Assembly (NCBI GenBank): GCA_963750295.1 | Contig: CAVVPY010000001.1 | Location: 2,418,001-2,482,000, forward strand | Length of the DNA: 64,000 bases | Source of the DNA: CAVVPY01 sp963750295 | Lineage (GTDB): Bacteria > Actinomycetota > Actinomycetes > Mycobacteriales > Jatrophihabitantaceae | Direction: 5' to 3' | Shown here: positions 9,295 through 18,356 of the stretch, piece after piece | Position numbering within the stretch: the first letter of the stretch is position 1 | Layout: the number at the start of each line of letters is the position of its first letter | The notes under the pieces: model-generated | Seen by the model: only the letters and a program-made list of their open reading frames with translations | Databases searched by the model: none | Told to the model about the DNA's origin: nothing | Made by a program: the position numbers and the translations under genes

Positions 9295-9362
9295 GATGTG
9301 TCTACTACCCCATCCAGGGATGATCCTCGCGGTCCCGACGTGTGACGTGTCAGGCTGACCCC

Positions 9363-9536
9363 ATGTCAGACGACGATTCGACCTCCGATCCTACTAAGGA
9401 CAAGTTCCGCGCGGCCCTGGAACGCAAGCGCGCCAAGCACCACGCAGACAACGGTCCGGCACAGAACGATTCCAAGGTGCACGGCGAGCACGAGCGTGCC
9501 GGCGGCAAGCGGACCTTCCGCCGCAAGAGCGGCTGA
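9363..9536 (+). CDS. DUF5302 small protein
   Basis: A 57-residue hydrophilic protein with many Lys/Arg, His and Asp residues: KDKFRAALERKRAKHHAD in the middle and GGKRTFRRKSG at the C-terminus. This fits the actinobacterial DUF5302 family, whose function is unknown. No membrane segment or Cys is present. The start at 9363 gives the usual short acidic N-terminus (MSDDDS); an in-frame ATG at 9342 would add seven residues. Confidence 0.75.
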   Translation: MSDDDSTSDPTKDKFRAALERKRAKHHADNGPAQNDSKVHGEHERAGGKRTFRRKSG

Positions 9537-9561
9537 GGACACCCCTGGCGACTGACCGCAG

Positions 9562-12500
9562 TCAGTCGTCAGGAGCGGCAAGGACGACGGGGCCGACGGG
9601 CGGCGCGGTCTCGTCGGCCGAGATCAGGGTCGAGGTGTCGGTGGCCGTGACACGCAGGCTCAGGTAGTAGCCGACGTCCGACGAACCCGGCGTGTAGGAG
9701 GTGCCCTGCGCGCCCGGGAGGTCCGCGCAGTTCTCGCCGGCACCGTCGCAGCGCTGCCAGTGATACTCGTAGCTGATCGCGTGCCCGCTCGGTGAAGTCA
9801 CCCACTGCCCGGGATCCGCGGTCAACGTCTCGCCCTGCTGCGGCGTGCCGACGACGCTCGGGTAATCCCAGTTCGTCGGGGCGCCATTGGCGGCGGGGAC
9901 GACAACCACGTGCGTCAACGACGCGGGGACGGACACGGTGGCGCCGGCGGCATCGGTTGCCGTCACGACAACGGTCATCCGGTAGCCGGCATCGGCGCCC
10001 GTCAACCAGTACTTGGCGAGGGTGGCCCCGCTGATGTCGACACAACCGGTATGCGGCGCTTCCTCGCAGCGCTGCCATTGATAGGTGTATCCCAACGGCG
10101 GGACCGAACTGGTCCAGGTCCCGCGCTGGGCGGCGAGTTGGAATCCGGTCACGGTCGGACCTGAGATCGTCGGCGGCGTGCTGTTCGCCGGGCCCGGCGG
10201 AACGGGCACCGGTCCGACGGCGGCAGAGGTGACGTCCCCGCCCCCGCCGGCGATATCCCCAGCCTCGAGGTGGAGGGCGAGGGCGATCGAGTGGCCGACG
10301 TCCGCGTACGCGACCCGATACGCGAGGCCCCGCAACTCTTCAAGCGCGACGCCGGAAGCGTCCGGGATCGGGACGCAATTCGAGCCATCCGCGTTGCAGC
10401 GCAGCCACTCGAATGACGCCTGCCGCGACACGGGCCACCTCGCCGGCCTCACGAGCTGGCGGTATTCCGGCGTGCCGGTGAGCGTCACCGGCGGAAGTGC
10501 CTCCACCAGTTGCGCGGTGGGCGGTGACGCGGCCGTGGTGCTGTGCCCCAGCCCGTCGGTTGCGGTGACCTCCACGAACACCCTGAACCCGGCCAGGTGG
10601 GACGCGGACGTGGCCAGCAAGGCCGCCCGGGTGGCATTGGGAACGACGCTGCACTCGCTGGGCGTGACCTGGTCGCAGGCCACCCACCGGTAGCTGTAGG
10701 TCAGCGGCCCGGCACGGCTGGTCCACGTGCCGCGCGACGCGGTCAGGGTGGTCGGGACCACGGTCGAACCGGCGATCGACGGCGGTTCGGTGTTCGCCGG
10801 GTCCACCGGGACCGGTACCGGGCCGACCGCGACGGAGTAGGCAGGCAGCGAATGAAGTCCGTTGTAGTTGGCGACCACAACGACGGCCACGCGAACGGTG
10901 TGCCCGATGTCCGGTGCCGCGAGTCGGTACGTCGGTTGGGTCAGGGCGGTCGGGGAGGTCGGGATGTCGACGCAGTTGCCGCCGGCAGCATCGCAGCGCT
11001 GCCACTGGTAGCTGAATTCCCCGTCCGCTGACCACCGGCCCGTCGTCGTGCGCACCAGCGATCCCATTTCCGCCGTGCCGGCGATCTCGGGCAGGCGCTG
11101 GTTCACCGGTGCTCCGGGCTCGGGCAGTGGCGCTGTTGCGGGGGCGGCCGCGACTCCGCTGTGACCGAACTGGTCGATAGCGGTGACGACCACCTTGAAC
11201 GTCGCGCCGATGTCCGGGTAGGTGGGCGTGTACTGCGCCCCGGTCGCCCCGGCGATGTCGGAGCAATTCGCGCCCTCGGGATCGCAGCGCTGCCACTGGC
11301 GGGCGTACATCAGCGGGGTGGCGGCACTGATCCAGTGACCGCTGGTCGCCGTGAGCCGCTGCCCGACTGCCATGACGCCCTGGATGGCGGGTAGGACATC
11401 GTTGACCGGCACAGCGGGTTGGTCGACTTCGGCAGTCGGTGCGCTGCTCGCCGTGGCCACCTGAGCGAGCTGGTCAGACGCCGTCTGCATCAGGACGAGC
11501 GTGTGGCCGAGGTCGTCGACGACCGGTCGGTAGGTCAGCGTGGTCGCCGCCGTGATGTCGACGCACCCCAAGCCCGCGGCGTCGCAGCGCTGCCATCTGT
11601 AGCCGTACGTGAGCGGCTTCTCCAGCGACACCCACCCGCCGGTAATCCCTTGCAGGGTCGAGCCGATCCGCGCCGTCCCGCTGATCACCGGCGCCGACGT
11701 GCTCACCGGAGCCGGCGGGGTCGTGATCGGCCCGACCGGCCATGACGTTGCCGTGCCGGTGATGCCTGCTCTGTCCCTTGCTGTCTCGACCACACGCACC
11801 TGGTGGCCGATGTCGCCATTGGACGGGGTGTAGGCGGCGCGGGCGGCGCCAGGGATGTCGGCGCAGTTCGCGCCCGTCCCGTCGCACTGCTGCCACTGCT
11901 CGGTGAACCGCAACCGCCCGACGAAGCTGCTACGCGTCACGGTCAGCGGCGAGTGCGCCTCGAGCGTGCCGTTGATCACCGGCACCGCGTCGTAGACGAG
12001 TGTGCGGCGCACGCCCGGGTCGGCGCTGGTCGACACCGACGCGTTGAGCGAGTTCGTCGATGACGGGTTGGTGACGTCGGGAATCGTCACGCTCACGGTG
12101 TCTCCGGCCGGGACGTCAGCCGTGACGTAGTACACGGCCGTGTGGCCTGAACTGCTCACGCAGCCCAGCGTCTGGTCGGCCGTCGGTGTTGCTTCATCGG
12201 TCAACATCGCGCTCCCGCAGCCGTTCGGGAAGGAGCCGCCGGTCGGTGCCGTGAACGTGATGAGCGAGTTGCCACCGGCCGGGCCGCTGGGTCCGGAGGA
12301 CAGCGCGTTCCCGCGGTAGTCGACGGTCCTCAGGCCGTGCGGCACGGTGAATTCCGCCTCGTAGGTCACATCCGTCGCGCCGAGGGAGGTGGACATTGCC
12401 TTCAGGTCGAGGCCGGTGACGGTGCTCGGCCCGGTGAACGTCTGCGTGCCCGCGACGACCGGCTCGGCGTCGTTGCTCGTGGAGACCGACCAGTCCCCGG

Positions 12501-13836
12501 ATCCGGCCGTGGCCGGGTTGGTCACCCCGGCCAGATCGACGTAGACCTGATTACCGCCCGCGATCGCGAAATTCCCGAGTCCGACGGTCAACGTGTCGGT
12601 ATCCGCGACCGTGGACACCGACACAGTGCCCCAGGTGGTCTGGTCATAGGTGATGTCGGTGACGATCGCGGTGTTCGGCTCGTCGGACAGACGCACGCCA
12701 GGTGGTGCCGTGATGACTATCGACGCGGACGAGCCTCCGGGAAGGTGCGACTGCGGGATGAACCCGATCTCGTCGACGACCTGGGTCGCGCTGCGCGAAT
12801 CCGACTGCGACTCGAACGTGACACCCGAGACCTGGCCGGGCGGGTCGATATCGACAGAGAACACGGCGGCGCCGGGATCGGCAGTGGTCGACACTGACAC
12901 CTCGGCAGGGCCGATGTCCACGGGGTTGGTCATGCCCTCGATGCGGAGCCCGACCGTGTTGCCGGCCGGGACCGCACCCGAGACGACGTAGTCGACGGTA
13001 TTTCCGGTCACCTCCGCACAGGTCAGCGTCTGGTAGATCCCGGCGGTGAAGTCGATCAGGTTCGCCGCTGGACACGCGTTCGGGAACGACGCGCCGTCGG
13101 GCGCGGTGAAGCTGATCTGCGATGCCCCGCCGTGCGGCCCGTCGGCGGCAAACAGGTCCCAGCTGCGATAGTCGCTGTTGCGCAGTTCGGTGGTCAGCGT
13201 GAACGCCGCGGTGTACTGGACATCGGTCGCGCCACTGAACGTTGACGACAGGTACAGCGCCGGTCCCGTCACGCTGGTCAGCTCTGTGAAGCTCTGTGTC
13301 GCCACGACGATCGGGTCCGGGTCGGCGCTGGTCCGCACAACCCAGTCGCCCGAACTCGCCGACGTCGGATTCTGCACGTTGATCAGGTCCACGTAGACCT
13401 GGTCGCCCGCATCGATACCAGGGGAACCACCGGTTGACCAAGTGTCTGGCACGGTGATGGTTACCGTGTCGGTGCCCGTGGCGGCGTCTGTCGTCACCGG
13501 CGGCCACAAGAGCGCGGTCTGGTCGGTTGTCTCGTCGTGCAGGTAGACGGTGGTGTACACGGACAGCACGACGCCGGCCGGGGCGGTGACCCAGATCGAT
13601 GACGCACCCCCGGCCAGCGGCCCGGACGGCGTGAACCCGAGTTCGTCGACGACCTTCGTCGCGGACAACGACGACGACTGCGTCTGGAACGAGAGCCCCG
13701 TCGACGCAGCGAGCGCGACCGGGACCGGGACCGTCATCGCGCCCACCACGACCGAGATCGCGACGACCGCCACTCCACCACGCCTGGTGCCACGCGGACT
13801 GACGATTGGCAGTGTGCAACGACGTCTCGACGTCAC
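9562..13836 (-). CDS. giant secreted protein with eight Ig-like repeats
   Basis: A 1424-residue exported protein. Residues 1-44 form a Sec signal peptide (basic RRR, a hydrophobic run, then PVALAAS). The N-terminal half is a duplicated module: SSSLSATKVVDELGFTPSG near 52 recurs as SDSRSATQVVDEIGFIPQS near 345, each followed by TITFTAP-like beta segments and a GGSFPNxCxxA motif. The C-terminal half holds eight tandem repeats of about 100 residues with the core YxYQWQRCDxxGxNCxDIxGAT, then DIGHTxRVxVTA. Two Cys per repeat probably form a disulphide. There is no sortase signal or membrane anchor, so it is released or held non-covalently. It is probably a surface or matrix protein. The binding partner is unknown. 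Confidence 0.85.
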   Translation of the reverse strand: MTSRRRCTLPIVSPRGTRRGGVAVVAISVVVGAMTVPVPVALAASTGLSFQTQSSSLSATKVVDELGFTPSGPLAGGASSIWVTAPAGVVLSVYTTVYLHDETTDQTALLWPPVTTDAATGTDTVTITVPDTWSTGGSPGIDAGDQVYVDLINVQNPTSASSGDWVVRTSADPDPIVVATQSFTELTSVTGPALYLSSTFSGATDVQYTAAFTLTTELRNSDYRSWDLFAADGPHGGASQISFTAPDGASFPNACPAANLIDFTAGIYQTLTCAEVTGNTVDYVVSGAVPAGNTVGLRIEGMTNPVDIGPAEVSVSTTADPGAAVFSVDIDPPGQVSGVTFESQSDSRSATQVVDEIGFIPQSHLPGGSSASIVITAPPGVRLSDEPNTAIVTDITYDQTTWGTVSVSTVADTDTLTVGLGNFAIAGGNQVYVDLAGVTNPATAGSGDWSVSTSNDAEPVVAGTQTFTGPSTVTGLDLKAMSTSLGATDVTYEAEFTVPHGLRTVDYRGNALSSGPSGPAGGNSLITFTAPTGGSFPNGCGSAMLTDEATPTADQTLGCVSSSGHTAVYYVTADVPAGDTVSVTIPDVTNPSSTNSLNASVSTSADPGVRRTLVYDAVPVINGTLEAHSPLTVTRSSFVGRLRFTEQWQQCDGTGANCADIPGAARAAYTPSNGDIGHQVRVVETARDRAGITGTATSWPVGPITTPPAPVSTSAPVISGTARIGSTLQGITGGWVSLEKPLTYGYRWQRCDAAGLGCVDITAATTLTYRPVVDDLGHTLVLMQTASDQLAQVATASSAPTAEVDQPAVPVNDVLPAIQGVMAVGQRLTATSGHWISAATPLMYARQWQRCDPEGANCSDIAGATGAQYTPTYPDIGATFKVVVTAIDQFGHSGVAAAPATAPLPEPGAPVNQRLPEIAGTAEMGSLVRTTTGRWSADGEFSYQWQRCDAAGGNCVDIPTSPTALTQPTYRLAAPDIGHTVRVAVVVVANYNGLHSLPAYSVAVGPVPVPVDPANTEPPSIAGSTVVPTTLTASRGTWTSRAGPLTYSYRWVACDQVTPSECSVVPNATRAALLATSASHLAGFRVFVEVTATDGLGHSTTAASPPTAQLVEALPPVTLTGTPEYRQLVRPARWPVSRQASFEWLRCNADGSNCVPIPDASGVALEELRGLAYRVAYADVGHSIALALHLEAGDIAGGGGDVTSAAVGPVPVPPGPANSTPPTISGPTVTGFQLAAQRGTWTSSVPPLGYTYQWQRCEEAPHTGCVDISGATLAKYWLTGADAGYRMTVVVTATDAAGATVSVPASLTHVVVVPAANGAPTNWDYPSVVGTPQQGETLTADPGQWVTSPSGHAISYEYHWQRCDGAGENCADLPGAQGTSYTPGSSDVGYYLSLRVTATDTSTLISADETAPPVGPVVLAAPDD

Positions 13837-13921
13837 GGCCCCTCCCCAGCCTCGGAACGACGACGCCGAACCGAGGTGGGGGCCTGCCTACTCGATCAAG
13901 GTGGCAGTGTCAAGACCGGTG

Positions 13922-15100
13922 TCACAACACCGACCACCCACCCGTAGACCCGGCACGGATCCCGCCGGCGGTCGCTGTCGCGGTGACGGTGAACGCATGC
14001 GGCTCGGTGAATCCGGCGGCGGCGAAGCCGCTCGCCACTCGTTGCAGAAGATCCGCGGCGGCGTTCACCGGCGTGAGCGCGACAGCGGCGCCGCCGAAGC
14101 CGCCGCCCGTCAGCCGCGCGCCGAGGGCTCCGGCGTCGAGCGCGGTCGCGACGGCAAGGTCGAGTTCAGGCACGGAAACGTCGAAGTCGTCGCGCAGCGA
14201 GGCGTGTGACGCGCTCATCAGCCGGCCGAATCCGGTGTGCTCCCCCTCGCGAAGAGCGCGCACCGCGTCGAGCACGCGGCCGTTCTCGGTGACCACGTGG
14301 CGCACTCGCCGGAAGGTCTCGATGTCGAGTATCCGTTGTGCTGCAGCGAGATCGTCGATCCCGACGTCGCGCAGAGCGGGGACGTGCAGCTCGCGGGCAG
14401 CGCGCTCGCACGATTCCCGTCGCGCGCGGTAACCGCCACTGGCGTGCTCGTGCCGTACCCCCGTGTCGATCACCACGAGCACAAGATCTGCGGCGGCGAA
14501 CCCGAGCGGGACGGCCTGCACCTCCAGCGACCGGCAGTCGAGGAACACCGCTGCGTCCGGCTCGCCGAACAGGCTCGCCACCTGGTCCATCAGCCCGGTC
14601 GGCGCGCCGACCGCGACGTTCTCGCCCAGCTGACCGGCGCGCGCCAGATCCATCCGGCCGAGGCCGAGTTGCCATTGCTCGTTCAGCGCCACCGCGGTGG
14701 CCATCTCGATCGCCGCGGACGACGACAACCCGGCCCCGACCGGGACGTCCGAGGCAAGCGCGAGGTCGAACCCGGGCACCGCTGCCAGATCCGCTCCGAC
14801 CTCGCCGAGCGCCCAGGCAACCCCGAGCGGGTAGGCCGACCAGCCGTCGAACTCGCGCTCGGTCAGCGCGTCGACGCTCGTCACGACAACCTCGCTCGCG
14901 AAGGTCGAGGTGACGCGTATCCGCCGGTCGGCGCGCAGCCGAAGCGTCGCTGTCGTGGTCCGGTCGATCGCGACGGGCAGGACGAACCCCGCGTTGTAGT
15001 CGGTGTGCTCGCCGATCAGGTTCACCCGGCCGGGCGCTCGCCACGCACCGTCCGGGTCTCCTCCGAACTCGCGCGCGAAGAGGTCGGCGGACTCGGTCAC
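13922..15100 (-). CDS. galK: galactokinase
   Basis: A 392-residue GHMP kinase that makes galactose-1-phosphate from galactose and ATP, the first step of the Leloir pathway. The galactokinase signature GRVNLIGEHTDYN is near residue 25. The GHMP phosphate loop PVGAGLSSSAAIE is near 120. The third motif, LTGGGFGGAAVAL, is near the C-terminus. The GTG start overlaps the TGA of galT in a GTGA arrangement, indicating translational coupling. It is the last gene of the permease-galT-galK operon. Confidence 0.96.
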   Translation of the reverse strand: MTESADLFAREFGGDPDGAWRAPGRVNLIGEHTDYNAGFVLPVAIDRTTTATLRLRADRRIRVTSTFASEVVVTSVDALTEREFDGWSAYPLGVAWALGEVGADLAAVPGFDLALASDVPVGAGLSSSAAIEMATAVALNEQWQLGLGRMDLARAGQLGENVAVGAPTGLMDQVASLFGEPDAAVFLDCRSLEVQAVPLGFAAADLVLVVIDTGVRHEHASGGYRARRESCERAARELHVPALRDVGIDDLAAAQRILDIETFRRVRHVVTENGRVLDAVRALREGEHTGFGRLMSASHASLRDDFDVSVPELDLAVATALDAGALGARLTGGGFGGAAVALTPVNAAADLLQRVASGFAAAGFTEPHAFTVTATATAGGIRAGSTGGWSVL

Positions 15101-16233
15101 CGGACCGGCCGTTGCTCGTCGGCTCGCGCCAACGCCTCGCGCAGCCGGGCCGCGGTGTCCTCGGGGACGAGGTCGCCGATCCAGGCGCCCATCGCCGCCT
15201 CTGAACCGGCGAGGTACTTCAGCCGATCGGCGCCCCGCCGGGGTGAGGTGATCTGCAGCGAGAGCCGGACCGTCTCGCGATGGCTGTGCACCGGCGCCTG
15301 GTGCCACGCGGCGATGTAGGGGGTCGGGGTGTCGTAGAGCGCGTCGACGGCGCGCAACAGCCGCAGGACCAGCGGGGCCAGCTCGTCACGCTCGGCGACG
15401 GTGAGCTCGGCGAGGTCAGCGACGTGCCGGTTCGGCAGCAGGTGCACCTCGATCGGCCACCGCGCGGCGAACGGCGTGAACGCGGTGAAGTGCTCGGTCT
15501 CGGCGAGCACCCGCTCGCCCGCACGCTCGAAGGCGAGGACGTCGGCGAACAGGTCACCGTCGTAGCAATCGAGCTGGTCGATCAGCTGCGTCGTGCGTGG
15601 CGTGACGTACGGGTAGGCGTAGATCTGACCATGCGGATGATGCAGCGTGACGCCGATGTCCTCACCGCGGTTCTCGAACGGGAACACCTGCTGCACGCCC
15701 GGCAGCGCCGACAGCGCCGCCGTCCGGTGCGCCCACGCCTCGACCACGGTCCTGGCCCGCGACGCGCTCAGGTCGCCGAATGCCCCGTGGAGTTCGGGGC
15801 TGAAGCAGATCACCTCGCACCGGCCGGCCGCGAGCCGCGTGCGACCCATCCCGAGACGGGTCAGGTCGTGATGGCCACGCGGCACGTCGTCGGCGGTCCC
15901 GTCGGCCGGACCGAACGACGGTGCCCGGTTCTCGAAGACGGCCACGTCGTAGCAACTCGGGATCTCGGACGGGTTGCCGGGTGACTGCGGCGCGAGCGGG
16001 TCGGCCTCGGCCGGTGGCAGGAAGACCCGATTCTGCCGAGTGGCTGCGATCGACACCCAGTCGCCGGTCAGGACGTCCAGGCGCATCGTCGCCGTCGACG
16101 GTCGCGGGTCGAGCGCGCGCTCGTCGGTCAACCGGTCAGGTGCCAGCTCGGTGTCGGCGTCATCGAAGTAGATCAGTTCGCGGCCGTCGGCCAGCCGGTC
16201 GTGGCGTACTCGGATCGCGTCGCTGCTGTGCAC
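15097..16233 (-). CDS. galT: galactose-1-phosphate uridylyltransferase
   Basis: About 378 residues. It exchanges UMP between UDP-glucose and galactose-1-phosphate. The active-site HHPHGQIYAYPY lies near residue 198, with the nucleophilic His in HPH, and the zinc-site region PFENRGEDIG precedes it. The C-terminal VHLLPNRHVADL is the second HIT-like half. The start is uncertain: I chose the GTG at 16233 because the protein family begins soon after (IRVRHDRLADGREL). There is no clear ribosome binding site, but a CATTAT box lies about nine bases upstream, so a leaderless transcript is possible. It overlaps galK by four bases. Confidence 0.93.
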   Translation of the reverse strand: MHSSDAIRVRHDRLADGRELIYFDDADTELAPDRLTDERALDPRPSTATMRLDVLTGDWVSIAATRQNRVFLPPAEADPLAPQSPGNPSEIPSCYDVAVFENRAPSFGPADGTADDVPRGHHDLTRLGMGRTRLAAGRCEVICFSPELHGAFGDLSASRARTVVEAWAHRTAALSALPGVQQVFPFENRGEDIGVTLHHPHGQIYAYPYVTPRTTQLIDQLDCYDGDLFADVLAFERAGERVLAETEHFTAFTPFAARWPIEVHLLPNRHVADLAELTVAERDELAPLVLRLLRAVDALYDTPTPYIAAWHQAPVHSHRETVRLSLQITSPRRGADRLKYLAGSEAAMGAWIGDLVPEDTAARLREALARADEQRPVR

Positions 16234-16292
16234 AGTTGTCGATAATGCCGCGCTGCGGTGCAGAGCTCGCTCGCGCGCACCGTCCGGGTCAC

Positions 16293-17681
16293 TCAGACGA
16301 ACACGCTGAGGACCAGTACGCCCCCGAGTCCCGCCACCGAGAGCAGGCACTCCATCACCGTCCAGGTCTTGAGGGTCTGCAGCACCGTCGTGCCCATGTA
16401 CTCCTTCACCAGCCAGAAGCCGGCGTCGTTGACGTGCGACAGGAACAGCGATCCGGACCCGATGGCCAGCACCATCAGCGACACGTGCGTGGTGCTCAGC
16501 GTGCTGGCGACCGGCACCAGGATTCCGGACGCGGTGACGGTCGCGACGGTCGCCGACCCGGTCGCCACCCGGATCAGAACGGCGACGATCCAGGCCAGCA
16601 GCAGCACCGACAGGCTGCTGTCCTTCACCGCCTTGGCGATCACCTCGGCGATCCCGGTGTCGATGAGAACCTGCTTGAAGCCACCGCCCGCACCGACGAT
16701 GAAAGTGATCCCGGCGATCGGTCCGAGTGATGACGCGAGCGTGGCGTCGATCGCGTCCCGGTTCATCCTGGCCGGCCGGCCCAGCAGGAAGATCGCGACC
16801 AGGACGGCGACGGTCAGCGCCACGAGCGGCGTGCCGATGAAGTCGAAGAACGCCTTCAGGTGCGACGTCGAGGTCTCTGCGACGATGTCGGTCACGGCCT
16901 TGACCAGCATCAGCGCGACCGGCAGCAGAATCGCGAACAGCGCTGCCGCGAAACTCGGCCGGTGCCGGCTGCCATCCTCGCGCTCCTCGGCCGGCACGAA
17001 CAGGTCGGGCACCGGGACGTCGACCCACCGCGCGGCGTAGCGCGAGAACACCGGCCCCGCGATGATCAGTGCGGGAACGGCCACCACGACGCCCAGTGCC
17101 AGCGTCAGCCCGAGGTTGGCGTTGAACGCAGCGACGGCCACGAGCGGGCCGGGGTGTGGCGGCACCAGGCCGTGCATCGCCGACAGCCCGGCGAGCGTCG
17201 GAATGGCGATGCGGAACAGCGGCAAGCCCGATCGGCGGGCAACCAGGATGATCACCGGGATCAGCAGCACCAGGCCGATCTCGAAGAACATCGGCAGACC
17301 GATGATCGCGCCGACGGCAGCCATCGCCCAGGGCAGCGACCGGTCGGTGGCCCGGCGGACGATCGTGTCGACGATCTGGTCGGCGCCGCCGGAATCGGCC
17401 AGCAGCTTGCCGAACATCGCGCCGAGCGCGATCAGCAGCCCGACGCCGCCGATGGTGCTGCCGACGCCGGTGGTGAAGCTGGCGACGGCGTCGTTGATCC
17501 CCTCGCCTGCGCCGATGCCGACCCCGATCGCTCCGACGAGCAGCGCGAGGAACGGGTGCAGCTTGAGCCAGGTGATCAGGACGACGATGACGGCGATGCC
17601 GACGAGGCCGGCAACGATCAGGTGCGCGTCGCTGCCGGTCGGAGTCGGCGAGTCAGCGGCGAGCAGGCGTAGCTGGTCCAT
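16293..17681 (-). CDS. GntP-family gluconate/sugar-acid permease
   Basis: A 462-residue polytopic membrane protein with about 12-14 hydrophobic segments, matching the GntP (gluconate:H+ symporter) family. Family landmarks are LPMFFEIGLVLLIPVI, SAMHGLVPPHPGPL, GAGGGFKQVLIDTG and SHVNDAGFWLVKEYMG. Known members carry gluconate, idonate or related sugar acids. Its place directly upstream of galT-galK on the same strand (59 bp gap) suggests that it feeds galactose-related metabolism, but that substrate would be atypical. The start is supported by GGAGG six bases before the ATG. No gluconate kinase is nearby. Confidence 0.9.
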   Translation of the reverse strand: MDQLRLLAADSPTPTGSDAHLIVAGLVGIAVIVVLITWLKLHPFLALLVGAIGVGIGAGEGINDAVASFTTGVGSTIGGVGLLIALGAMFGKLLADSGGADQIVDTIVRRATDRSLPWAMAAVGAIIGLPMFFEIGLVLLIPVIILVARRSGLPLFRIAIPTLAGLSAMHGLVPPHPGPLVAVAAFNANLGLTLALGVVVAVPALIIAGPVFSRYAARWVDVPVPDLFVPAEEREDGSRHRPSFAAALFAILLPVALMLVKAVTDIVAETSTSHLKAFFDFIGTPLVALTVAVLVAIFLLGRPARMNRDAIDATLASSLGPIAGITFIVGAGGGFKQVLIDTGIAEVIAKAVKDSSLSVLLLAWIVAVLIRVATGSATVATVTASGILVPVASTLSTTHVSLMVLAIGSGSLFLSHVNDAGFWLVKEYMGTTVLQTLKTWTVMECLLSVAGLGGVLVLSVFV

Positions 17682-17918
17682 CGGGCCTCCGCGGGGTCGA
17701 GGTCCCGCCCTGGCGCGGTGGCGTGGACTCGAGGTGGATCTTCTTGCGGGCAATTGGTACTGAAAGCCCACAATACGGACTGCCCGTTCCTCGGTTGAGG
17801 GCGGCGTCGCGTCACGTCCGGCCAGCGGCCCCGCTTCCGACCTGGACGACCGGCCCATCGGCGCGGACCATGGCCGGGACAGCGTCGCTTCATCGAGGAG
17901 CCCCCGCGGGAGGACCTG

Positions 17919-18335
17919 ATGACTGACGTGGTCAACCGGCTGGCCGCGGCCATGAACGCGCACGACCTGGATGCCGCGATTGCCCTCGTCCACGAGGACT
18001 ACCGCAGCGAGCAACCGGCGCATCCGGGCCGGGCCTTCGTCGGACGGGACCAGATTCGCGCCAACTGGCAGGCGATGTTCGCCGGGATCCCGGACTTCCA
18101 CGCCGAGCAGCGCCGTTCGGTCCAGGACGGTGACACGACCTGGACCGAATGGCACTGGACGGGAACTCGCACGGACGGGCGACCCTTCGAGACGCGCGGC
18201 CTCACCCTGTTCCAGGTCGAGGACGGCCTGATCGTGTCCGGACGGCTCTACCTGGAGGAAGTCGAGCGAAGCGGCGGCGACATCGAGCAGACCGTCGAAC
18301 GCCTGTCCGGCCTGCGCCCGGGGACTGCGCGGTAG
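17919..18335 (+). CDS. SnoaL-like / NTF2-fold protein
   Basis: A 138-residue protein with the NTF2-like cone fold of the SnoaL-like group. The pattern is LAAAMNAHDLDAAIALVHEDY (residues 7-27), then a helix with ANWQAMFAGIPDFHAE, then strands ending in WTEWHWTGTRTDGRPFETRG. Members may be cyclases, isomerases, dehydratases or non-enzymatic ligand binders, so no reaction can be assigned. It is a stand-alone gene converging on the catalase. Confidence 0.82.
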   Translation: MTDVVNRLAAAMNAHDLDAAIALVHEDYRSEQPAHPGRAFVGRDQIRANWQAMFAGIPDFHAEQRRSVQDGDTTWTEWHWTGTRTDGRPFETRGLTLFQVEDGLIVSGRLYLEEVERSGGDIEQTVERLSGLRPGTAR

Positions 18336-18356
18336 GGCACCGCCGGGAGCCCGCCG

